Position numbers and translations under genes: made by a program
Notes under the pieces: generated by a model
What the model saw: only the letters and a program-made list of their open reading frames with translations
Database searches by the model: none
What the model was told of the DNA's origin: nothing
Assembly (NCBI GenBank): GCA_902495525.1
Contig: CABUXL010000004.1
Location: 1-64,000, forward strand
Direction of reading: 5' to 3'
Length of the DNA: 64,000 bases
From: an uncultured Collinsella sp.
GTDB taxonomy: Bacteria > Actinomycetota > Coriobacteriia > Coriobacteriales > Coriobacteriaceae
Shown here: positions 50,366-57,510 of the stretch, in pieces
Layout of the letters: the number at the start of each line of letters is the position of its first letter
Position numbering within the stretch: position 1 is the stretch's first letter

Positions 50366-50570
50366 TTGGTTCCTAACATCGAGATATTTCAGACAAACTG
50401 TAGCGCGAACAGGCGAGATTATCACTACACCCCACTAAAGCAGGGGGTATTTTTCTCAAAAAAGTGATGATTGGAGCTGTGCGGGCGTTCATTTCTGACG
50501 CGCGCGAGTCTGATACAATTTGTTCGTTATTGTTTGAATTGACGTGAGCGTGGAACAGCGAGGACTCATC

Positions 50571-51335
50571 GTGATTAAAGCGGAGCGACAGGATAAGGTT
50601 CGGCAGCTGCTCGAGGAACAGGGAACGGTCTCGGTCAAGGAGATTTCGGATGCGTTAGGTGTCTCGGATATGACGATCCGCCGTGACCTTGAGGAGCTTG
50701 CGAGCCTGGGCGAGATCGAGCGCGTGCACGGCGGAGCCCGCAGTGCGCAGGGCCGTCCACACGCTATGCTGCGCCATGAGTATTCGCACAGCGAAAAGCG
50801 CACGAAGCATGCCGAGGAAAAGTTGCAGATTGCGCGCCGTTCTGTGGAGCTTATCGAGGAAGGCTCGACCATCTTTTTGGGCACGGGCACCACGGTTGAG
50901 CAGATGGCCTCGATGCTGCCGGCGTTTCGCCTGCGCATTGTGACCAATTCGCTTTCGGTGTTTAACCTGCTCGAGGCGCGCGAAGACTGCGAACTGTGCC
51001 TGGTGGGCGGCGTGTACCGCCGCCGCACTGCCGCCTTTGTGGGCCCCACGGCCGAGGACACCTTGCGCGCACTGGGGATCGACGCAGCCTTTATCGGCGC
51101 AAACGGCATTTTGGACGGCGACGTGTCTACGTCTAACATGGAAGAGGGCCGCATCCAGCAGCTCGCCTTTAGCAAGGCCGACTCGCGCTATCTGATCGCC
51201 GATTCCAGCAAGATTGGCAAGCGCGACTTCTACACCTTCTGCTGTCTGGACAGCCTGGACGCCGTGGTGTGCGAGCCGGGCATCGCCGCCGAAGATCGTG
51301 CCGCCATCGAGGAGCATACGCAGGTCATTTGCTAG
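50571..51335 (+). CDS. DeoR-family transcriptional regulator
   Basis: A 254-residue repressor of sugar catabolism. The N-terminal DeoR HTH is IKAERQDKVRQLLEEQGTVSVKEISDALGVSDMTIRRDLEELASLGEIERVHGGA; the C-terminal sensor domain includes IFLGTGTTVEQMASML and FIGANGILDGDVSTSNMEEGRIQQLAF, which binds phosphorylated sugars. The GTG at 50571 lies six bases after GAGGA and gives the family-typical start; a GTG at 50544 is in frame. It is divergent from galM. A truncated duplicate of its middle lies at 55534-55830. Confidence 0.9.
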   Translation: MIKAERQDKVRQLLEEQGTVSVKEISDALGVSDMTIRRDLEELASLGEIERVHGGARSAQGRPHAMLRHEYSHSEKRTKHAEEKLQIARRSVELIEEGSTIFLGTGTTVEQMASMLPAFRLRIVTNSLSVFNLLEAREDCELCLVGGVYRRRTAAFVGPTAEDTLRALGIDAAFIGANGILDGDVSTSNMEEGRIQQLAFSKADSRYLIADSSKIGKRDFYTFCCLDSLDAVVCEPGIAAEDRAAIEEHTQVIC

Positions 51336-51455
51336 CTAGCGCTACGGGATTGCCAACGGGTGATGCGGGAGGACTTTTACCTCCTGTCATTGTGGAAACC
51401 AGCGCGTCAGCGCTACGCGATATGACGCGCAAATAAGGACTCCACTATCAAATCA

Positions 51456-51592
51456 TCTCAACCTGTAACAGGTAGGGGTGAAACCACCAACCAGATGTTA
51501 CAGATTGAGACAATTCGGCGGGGCCTACCTTGTTTGTCTCGATCTGTAACGGTTAGGACTTAAAAACTCGGCTACGTGTTACAGATCGAGAC
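51456..51592. repeat. Array A of the CTGTAACA palindrome family (2 units)
   Basis: Two 55-bp units (51456-51510 and 51537-51591). Each has 15-bp arms (TCTCGATCTGTAACA type and TGTTACAGATCGAGA type) around a 25-nt interior. Unit 2 arms extend to 18 perfect bp outward. The unit period is 81 bp. The array lies between the convergent DeoR and GntR genes and shares the family with 57283-57415 and 62091-62385. Confidence 0.9.
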
Positions 51593-51607
51593 AAAAGAAA
51601 AAGAACA

Positions 51608-52345
51608 TTAGGACTTGAAAATAAAGTTTTGATAAGGGATTCGCCCAGTTAAGACGGTGCGGCAGACAATTGAGATTAGTTTGCCTCCGGAGTCGTAAGC
51701 ATAATGAGTCAGTTCGATGACCGGAAGTTTTGCAACACCATAATTACTGGCTTCGGAATCGCTAAGCAGACGTGCTCTATAGCTTTCCCTAACAGATTGG
51801 ATAGACTTGGACAAGTCGTCCATGATTCTGCTAAATGCCTGAAAATCTAACTGGTTATTCGGAACGCGCGACTTTGAAATGAAGAACGTATCAGCGCCTA
51901 TGAAGCTGCCTTCAAGTTCGTAAGTCAATTCAAGACGCTGAATTTCATCGCGACTTTGACATCCAAATTGTTGGAGCATCATTACGGAAATTGGACGACC
52001 TGATGTGAGGCCGCCGAAATGTTTGGTGATGGCATCCGGATCAACGCCATCGCAATGGCTTGCAAAGTCAAAGTCTAAAAGTGAATTGAGCTCGCTAACG
52101 CGTTTCGGTGCAACAAACGATCCCTTACCTTGGATTCGATAGATACTTCCACGACGCTCCAGCTCACTCATGGCAAGTCGGACGGTTGTTCTGCTTACGG
52201 CGTATTCGTCGCAGAGTTCCATTTCTGTTGGAAGTTTATCGTCTGCTTGATATTCATCGACGATCTGCTTGAGCAGCGCGTCGGTGAGCTGTAAATAGAG
52301 TGGCCGTTTTTCGTGTGTATCGAGCATTAGAGCCTCAGTTTGCAT
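51608..52345 (-). CDS. GntR-family transcriptional regulator with UTRA domain
   Basis: A 245-residue HutC-type regulator: winged [68 protein letters not shown], then a UTRA domain. Codon use and base composition are AT-richer than neighbours, suggesting transfer. Two starts are possible: 52345, or 52327 (behind TGAGG). Its own promoter holds TTGGTTATACC, a GGT-TAT-ACC near-palindrome at about 52350. It precedes the TIM-barrel gene in the same direction and probably controls it and the EIICB transporter at 53677. Confidence 0.9.
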   Translation of the reverse strand: MQTEALMLDTHEKRPLYLQLTDALLKQIVDEYQADDKLPTEMELCDEYAVSRTTVRLAMSELERRGSIYRIQGKGSFVAPKRVSELNSLLDFDFASHCDGVDPDAITKHFGGLTSGRPISVMMLQQFGCQSRDEIQRLELTYELEGSFIGADTFFISKSRVPNNQLDFQAFSRIMDDLSKSIQSVRESYRARLLSDSEASNYGVAKLPVIELTHYAYDSGGKLISIVCRTVLTGRIPYQNFIFKS

Positions 52346-52399
52346 ATTGGTTATACCTGATGGTTGCCTCAGTCGGGATGTAACGTGGGCAAGGTAACC

Positions 52400-53320
52400 T
52401 TAACGTATCACAGAGCGGCTCAGCATGACGATCTGATGCCTGTATCCACGAAGGGCTTGTCCGAGCGTGAAGATATTCTGGGGCAGGCAAATACCGTTCA
52501 TGGAGTCCCCGATATGTTGGAGGTCAGCGCCGGCTGCTTTTGCTGCAAGGCCTATTTTCTTAATGGTCTCGCTGTCGCAGGAGTCTTGACTCGTCCCGTT
52601 CGCCGCCATGACGAGAACCTTCTCTTCAATTGACTTGCCTACGTTGTGGGATCGTACAAAGTCTACGATGGCGCGCAGGTCTGCTTCTTGGAAGCAAGGG
52701 ACGGTGTAGGGGGCTGGCACGAGAAGGATATCGACGCCGAGGTCAACAAACTTGCGCGCAATTTCGAGCGTCATGACAGGTTCCGCAACGCCCGCTCCAT
52801 GCATTTTTCCGGCTATGACCAGGCCATTGAAATGCTCTTTGGAGAGTTTAATCGAATGGGCGATTGCATCGTTGGAGACGCCGGTTCCAGGGTTGCCCGT
52901 CAGGCAGATAAAATCAAATCCGAGTTCGTTAGCCTTTTCTAAGGTCTTGGGAGAGACGCGACGACCCATGGGGATTTCCGTTCGGGATTCAGACATCTCT
53001 GCCTCGTTATCAACTGGCTCCAGATTGACGCCAATGGGCCTTCCGCATGCTCGCTTCACCCAAGTGACCGGGTTTTCATTGAGATCATCTGGAATACCGG
53101 CAATAACTGGATCGAACACGTCGAGCGCGTTAAACAGAAGCAGGTCGGCACCTGCGGCACGTTCGATTTCTGCATTAGTAACGCCGCCGAGAAATTGGGA
53201 AGAGGGTACGTTTTCCGCCATGATGGTACGTCCCTCGGAAGCCAGAATTGCCTGTTTTAGATCCATGGGTGACGTGGCGGCAAAATCGGATGCGGACATG
53301 TTCAGTAATCGTTTGGGCAT
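52400..53320 (-). CDS. TIM-barrel protein of PTS loci (PEP phosphonomutase-like, DUF7916-type, tentative)
   Basis: A 306-residue protein with a repeating beta-alpha pattern: EGRTIMAENVP, IERAAGADLLLFNALDVFDPVIAG, CGRPIGVNLEPVDNEAE, GFDFICLTGNPGTGVSNDAI, GLVIAGKMHGAGVAEPVM, VDILLVPAPYTVPCF and DLQHIGDSMNGICLPQNI. I recall similar proteins beside PTS transporters, often labelled phosphonomutase-like or wrongly haloacid dehalogenase, but no reaction is established. AAAGGAAGTAAC precedes the ATG. It is divergent from the EIICB transporter at 53677 and downstream-linked to the GntR gene. It may act on the transported sugar phosphate. Confidence 0.6.
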   Translation of the reverse strand: MPKRLLNMSASDFAATSPMDLKQAILASEGRTIMAENVPSSQFLGGVTNAEIERAAGADLLLFNALDVFDPVIAGIPDDLNENPVTWVKRACGRPIGVNLEPVDNEAEMSESRTEIPMGRRVSPKTLEKANELGFDFICLTGNPGTGVSNDAIAHSIKLSKEHFNGLVIAGKMHGAGVAEPVMTLEIARKFVDLGVDILLVPAPYTVPCFQEADLRAIVDFVRSHNVGKSIEEKVLVMAANGTSQDSCDSETIKKIGLAAKAAGADLQHIGDSMNGICLPQNIFTLGQALRGYRHQIVMLSRSVIR

Positions 53321-53373
53321 TGTTACTTCCTTTGACTAGAACGACAGGCTTGTGACATTGTCTCTAATATTGT

Positions 53374-53538
53374 TACAACAATATATTCAATATGTTATAT
53401 CCAATCGGTGAACGGTTGCAAACTTATTGTACTGCTCGGAAAAAATAGCCTTTAACTGGGAAAACATTATAATAATCAACTACCGTTCACCGAATAAGTA
53501 TTTGAATTCTTGACATATCGACAAAGCGGAAAAAGAAT
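53374..53538. promoter_or_regulatory. Divergent regulatory region of the EIICB/TIM-barrel genes
   Basis: The 356-bp gap between divergent genes is AT-rich. It holds a palindrome ATATTGTT-AC-AACAATAT (about 53367-53384), CGGTGAACGGT at 53406-53416 and its complement ACCGTTCACCG at 53482-53492, and a perfect -35 TTGACA (53510-53515) with a weak -10 (AAGAAT) pointing to the EIICB gene. The 11-mers are identical to the pair before the mannose-family PTS at 37746-37775. Confidence 0.55.
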
Positions 53539-53676
53539 TGGTTATGACAAATCGCGCAAATGATATTACATTTCGCACAAGAACGTATTCACTTACATAA
53601 GTGGATACAAACGGGGACGACGACGGTTGAGTCCGGATAAATCGTTGTGTGCCCGGGAATCATGAAAGGATGTGTT

Positions 53677-55371
53677 ATGGACGCTATCGTCAAATTCCTT
53701 GAAAAACACCAGCCCCTCTTCGACAAAATCTCGAGGAACATTTATCTGGTGGCGATTAAGGATGGCTTTCTCTCGAATATGCCAATTGTGCTGTTCTCGA
53801 GCCTGTTCCTTCTTCTTTCGACGCTCCCTGCCTATGTAGGCATCACGCTTCCGTCTGAGGTGCTGGATTTCTTCAATAAAATCTATGCATATACCATGGG
53901 ACTTCTTGGCATTATGGTGGCCGGCACCACGGCGAGCTCACTTGCCATGTCGATGAACCGTCGCATGCCTTCGGGTAAATCTCTCAACCCCACCTCGTGC
54001 ATGGTTTGTGCCATGTGCGGCATGCTCTTGCTATCGGTGACGAACGATGTTGTCTCGATTGGCGGAGCAGATACATCTGTTTTTGAAACCGGCTATATGG
54101 GAACCAAGGGTTTTCTCGCTGCGTTCGTAGCCGCATTCTTGACCGTTAATATCTATAAGGTGTGCATTAGTCATAATGTGACGATCAAGCTCCCCAAAGA
54201 GGTCCCTGGCTCTATTGCGCAGAGTTTTCGCGATATCTTTGCATTTGGGTTTTCGATCCTTGCGTGCGCTTTTATCGATCTTGCGAGCCGCAAGCTGCTT
54301 GCTGTGCCGTTCGCCAATTTGGTATCCGCTCTCATCTCGCCGCTGTTCTCCGCGGTTGACACCTATCCTGGCATGGCGCTTATCGAAGGCGCGGTCGCAC
54401 TTTTCCAATTTATGGGTATCCACGGTGCTTCGGTTGTCATGAGTCCGATCAATGCTGCGCTCTACGGCAATACCGTTACCAATCTTGAGGTTTTCCAAGC
54501 AGGTGGACACCCGTCAATTGCTCTCACGCAGGACTTTACAAGCTTCATCGGCGGTCTGGGCGGTTCTGGCTGCACGTTCATCGTTCCTATTATCCTGATC
54601 ATGTTTATGCGCTCCAAGCAGCTTAAAGCCATGGGCAAGGCATCGATTATCCCGGTGATTTTTGGAGTTAACGAGCCCGTTATCTTCGGTATGCCGATTG
54701 TTCTCAATCCCTATATGTTCGTGCCCTTCCTAGTGGCTCCTATGGTCAACGCCATTATCGGTAAATTTTTCATTGACGTCATTGGAATGAACGCCCCCAT
54801 GTATACCATGCCGTGGGCGCTTCCCGGCCCAATTGGTGCATTCCTCACCACGGGTCTCGATCTGCGTTCTCTCGTATTGATGGCAGTGCTGTTGGTCGTT
54901 GACTTTGTGATTTACTATCCGTTCTGCAAGGCGTATGACCATCAGCTTTGTTTGGAAGAGTCTGCAAAGGAGACTGCAGGAACCTCGGATGCAGATGCTA
55001 TTGCCGCACAGGAAAATGTCGCAAAAGCTCTCGAGGCGGTAAAGGACAAGGCGGAGCAGATCCGCGTGCTTGTGCTTTGCCAGGGTGCCGGCACTTCGAC
55101 TCTCTTGGCAAATGCTCTTCGCGAAGGTGCCGCTGCTAAGGGTATCGATCTGGTTTCTCAGTCCGGTGCGTACGGAAGCCACTATGAGACGATGGATCAG
55201 TACAACGTGATTGTTCTGGCACCCCAGGCACGCATGTACTATGACGCTATGAAGGCCGATACCGATCGCCTTGGAATTAAACTGCTCACCACAAGGGGCA
55301 AGGAGTATATCGACCTTACCAACGATCCCGAAGGCGCAATTGACTGGATCGTTCAGGAGCTGGCCAAATAG
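53677..55371 (+). CDS. PTS EIICB, lactose family (copy 1)
   Basis: A 564-residue fusion of the Lac-family channel (about residues 1-420) and an EIIB domain (about 465-564). It starts MDAIVKFLEKHQPLFDKISRNIYLVAIKDGFLSNMPIVL and contains VNEPVIFGMPIVLNP. The phospho-Cys is in VLVLCQGAGTSTLL. It is paralogous to the proteins at 59008-60786 and 62486-64000. No EIIA is encoded nearby. The ATG at 53677 follows AAAGGA. The sugar is uncertain; the association with the TIM-barrel and GntR genes rather than with lacG suggests a substrate other than lactose. Confidence 0.92.
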   Translation: MDAIVKFLEKHQPLFDKISRNIYLVAIKDGFLSNMPIVLFSSLFLLLSTLPAYVGITLPSEVLDFFNKIYAYTMGLLGIMVAGTTASSLAMSMNRRMPSGKSLNPTSCMVCAMCGMLLLSVTNDVVSIGGADTSVFETGYMGTKGFLAAFVAAFLTVNIYKVCISHNVTIKLPKEVPGSIAQSFRDIFAFGFSILACAFIDLASRKLLAVPFANLVSALISPLFSAVDTYPGMALIEGAVALFQFMGIHGASVVMSPINAALYGNTVTNLEVFQAGGHPSIALTQDFTSFIGGLGGSGCTFIVPIILIMFMRSKQLKAMGKASIIPVIFGVNEPVIFGMPIVLNPYMFVPFLVAPMVNAIIGKFFIDVIGMNAPMYTMPWALPGPIGAFLTTGLDLRSLVLMAVLLVVDFVIYYPFCKAYDHQLCLEESAKETAGTSDADAIAAQENVAKALEAVKDKAEQIRVLVLCQGAGTSTLLANALREGAAAKGIDLVSQSGAYGSHYETMDQYNVIVLAPQARMYYDAMKADTDRLGIKLLTTRGKEYIDLTNDPEGAIDWIVQELAK

Positions 55372-55407
55372 TGGATGCACTCCGTCGTTGATTCGTCGGT
55401 GTATAGT

Positions 55408-55445
55408 ACGGCCCCGCAGCTTATTGAGCTGCGGGGCCGTATTTC
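55408..55445 (+). terminator. Terminator after EIICB copy 1
   Basis: ACGGCCCCGCAGCT and AGCTGCGGGGCCGT form a perfect 14-bp stem with a 5-nt loop, followed by ATTTCG. Confidence 0.82.
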
Positions 55446-55533
55446 GTTGAGTATCAAGTTGAGACAATGAGCGCAACCGACGTGAGATCGCATTGGCGCT
55501 CTCCGAGTCACCGACAAGCTGACTTCCATCTAT

Positions 55534-55830
55534 GTGACCAATTCGCTCTCGGTGTTTAACCTGCTCGAGACGCGCGAAGACTGCGACCTGTGCCTGGTAG
55601 GCGGCATGTACCGTCGCCGCACCGCCGCCTTTGTGGGACCCACGGCCGAGGATACCCTGCGTGCGCTGGGCATTGACGCGGCGTTTATCGGTGCCAACGG
55701 CATCTTGGACGGTGACGTATCTACGTCCAATATGGACGAGGGCCGCATCCAGCAGCTCGCCTTTAGCAAGGCCGATACGCGCTACCTCATCGCCGACTCC
55801 AGCAAGATCGGCAGGCGATACTTCTGCCCC
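55534..55830 (+). pseudogene. Truncated copy of the DeoR regulator gene
   Basis: The translation (TNSLSVFNLLETREDCDL, FVGPTAEDTLRALGIDAAF, GANGILDGDVSTSNMDEGR) matches the intact DeoR protein from about residue 124 to 219 almost residue for residue (gene 50938-51225). The HTH and C-terminus are missing, and the match breaks off in GRRYF, followed by a CCCCTGC/GCAGGGG hairpin. Nothing upstream provides a start for a functional regulator. It is a fragment left by duplication and deletion. Confidence 0.88.
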
Positions 55831-55911
55831 CCCTGCCGGCGCAGGGGTACCGCTTTAAAATGACGCGTAAATGACTTTGGGCAACAAGGATGAGGCTATT
55901 CTGAGATATGA

Positions 55912-57144
55912 CTAGACTCCGTATTTCGTCTTTATGTCCCTTGAGAATGAATCGTAGTCTTCATAGAGCTCCTCTCTGCTTTCATCCTCGGCGTGGTTTA
56001 TACGTTCAAGGAGCTTATCCTTTGGAGCCTCTTTTGTTATTGCGGCCTCGCTATCGGGTATTGTGGATTGCAAGAATAGTTCTAGAGCATGGACGTCTTT
56101 GAGTATGTAGCCCGTCGAACGACCCGCTCCTGTTTTTTCGATTGCGCTGCAACTAACAAGCTGACCGAGGGTTCGTTTAACGGTAACCTCGCTGATATCG
56201 GGGCAGTTGGATCGGATGTCGGATTTCTTAATGACACCGGGTCTCTGTTGAAATAGAACGGCGATGCGCGCTTGCTTCGACATGGGACGAGTGCTTGATT
56301 CAATTAAGGTACGCTGCTCGAGCTGTCGGTAGGCGGCCAGGGTTGTTCCGAGCATGAAACGGATAAAGGGTGCTTCGGTGTTTTGATTTTCATTCCATCC
56401 AGCGGAGCTTGCAGCGAGGGCGTTGTAGTAGAGCGCCTTGTTGTCTTCAATAAGTCGTTCGATGCTGATGTAACGCGCAACGTCGTATCCAGTCTTTTCG
56501 AGTAGCAGCGTTGTAAGGAGCCGGCTCATCCTGCCATTGCCATCGTTGAAGGGATGAATGCTGACAAAATCGAAGATGAAGCGGAATGATATAAGGAGGG
56601 GGTCGCAAACTTGACGAGATAAGGCGTCGTTGAGGGACCGACAGGCTTCTTCGATAAGTCCGGGGGTTGCTAGGGCCGAAGGCGGCCTAAAGCGCACAAA
56701 TCGATTGCCTTGATCGTCGATGGAGATGATTTCGTTATCGCTATCTTTCCAATGGCCCCCATACGAGATTGCTGTGTGTACCATGAGGTCACGATGCAAC
56801 TGCAGAATGACCGATGGCGTTACGGGAATGGAATCGTGTTGCTCGTGAATAAGCGACAGCACATCTCGGTATCCAGCGATTTCTTCCTCTGCGCGGGAGC
56901 TTGGCTTGGCGGAATACGCCATGATCGCTTTGAGTCTTTTTTGGGTGGTAACAATTCCTTCAAGTCCGTTGGAGGATTGGGTGCTTTGGATCTTAGCTTC
57001 CTCCATAAGGGACGATAGAAGTTCGGGTTTGACTTGACTCAGAGCAAGCTGTCGGCCTTTATGCTCGCGTATCGAGAGGAGGAGGTTGGTGATTGGAGTT
57101 GCTTCGAGTTCCGCTGGGACTGTGGTGTAATCGAACTGGCGCAT
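55912..57144 (-). CDS. Fic family protein, class II (N-terminal inhibitory helix), with C-terminal wHTH
   Basis: A 410-residue Fic protein. The catalytic motif is HPFNDGNGRMSR from His197, complete for AMP transfer. The inhibitory motif (S/T)xxxE(G/N) is present as S58-N-G-L-E62-G63 before the Fic core, so it is class II and self-inhibited. The C-terminal part (about 290-360) looks like a winged helix (IRSNCPDISEVTVKRTLGQLVSCSAIEKTGAGRSTGYI). Such proteins AMPylate target proteins; targets are unknown. AAAGGAG lies before the ATG at 57144, directly against a 75-bp palindrome that covers the promoter. Confidence 0.92.
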   Translation of the reverse strand: MRQFDYTTVPAELEATPITNLLLSIREHKGRQLALSQVKPELLSSLMEEAKIQSTQSSNGLEGIVTTQKRLKAIMAYSAKPSSRAEEEIAGYRDVLSLIHEQHDSIPVTPSVILQLHRDLMVHTAISYGGHWKDSDNEIISIDDQGNRFVRFRPPSALATPGLIEEACRSLNDALSRQVCDPLLISFRFIFDFVSIHPFNDGNGRMSRLLTTLLLEKTGYDVARYISIERLIEDNKALYYNALAASSAGWNENQNTEAPFIRFMLGTTLAAYRQLEQRTLIESSTRPMSKQARIAVLFQQRPGVIKKSDIRSNCPDISEVTVKRTLGQLVSCSAIEKTGAGRSTGYILKDVHALELFLQSTIPDSEAAITKEAPKDKLLERINHAEDESREELYEDYDSFSRDIKTKYGV

Positions 57145-57152
57145 GCGGCTCC

Positions 57153-57227
57153 TTTCGGTATCACGAACATACTTTCGATATCATAATACCATTAAATGAT
57201 ACCGAAAGTATGTTCGTGATACCGAAA
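57153..57227. promoter_or_regulatory. 75-bp palindrome over the fic promoter
   Basis: The arms 57153-57184 and 57196-57227 are reverse complements at 31 of 32 positions with an 11-nt loop. Each arm holds two GATACCGAAA-type boxes about 20 bp apart (one copy has GATATCGAAA). A TATTAT -10-like hexamer for fic lies at the centre (minus strand, 57188-57183). The inner end of the palindrome touches the Shine-Dalgarno GGAG. Confidence 0.85.
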
Positions 57228-57282
57228 ACTAGAAACCATGCTTCATAACTGCTTGGAAAGTTCGGATTTGACTATCTTATTG

Positions 57283-57415
57283 TCTTGATCTGTAACAGGT
57301 AGACGGTCGAAAGTGGGCTACGTGTTACAGATTGAGATTTTTTGACCGGACTCCTGTTTGTCTCGATCTGTAACATTTAAGACCGAAAATCCCTGCTAGA
57401 TGTTACAGATCGAGA
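57283..57415. repeat. Array B of the CTGTAACA palindrome family (2 units)
   Basis: The units are 57283-57337 and 57361-57415, each 15-bp arm / 25-nt interior / 15-bp arm, with a 78-bp period. Unit 1 is followed by TTTTTT. The array fills most of the gap between fic and lacG. The remaining sequence in 57228-57440 shows no gene. Confidence 0.9.
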
Positions 57416-57440
57416 CGAATGATCCGCTCGGGCCCATCAA

Positions 57441-57488
57441 AAACAAAAAAGGCCGCATGCGAACCCGTGGAGGGATTCGCATGCGGCC
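57441..57488 (-). terminator. Terminator of lacG
   Basis: GGCCGCATGCGAA and TTCGCATGCGGCC pair perfectly over 13 bp with a 12-nt loop; on the minus strand TTTTTTGTTT follows. Confidence 0.92.
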
Positions 57489-57510
57489 GACAGGGGGTAT
57501 GCGGCAAAAG

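Noticed and set aside
52400..53320. Tagatose-1,6-bisphosphate aldolase that would complete the amino-sugar route
   Set aside because: The barrel lacks the N-terminal and Lys/His signatures of LacD and of GatY/KbaY; it looks like a separate family.
55534..55863. A functional 109-residue regulator
   Set aside because: It lacks the DeoR HTH and the C-terminus, ends in unrelated sequence, and is a clear partial copy of the gene at 50571.
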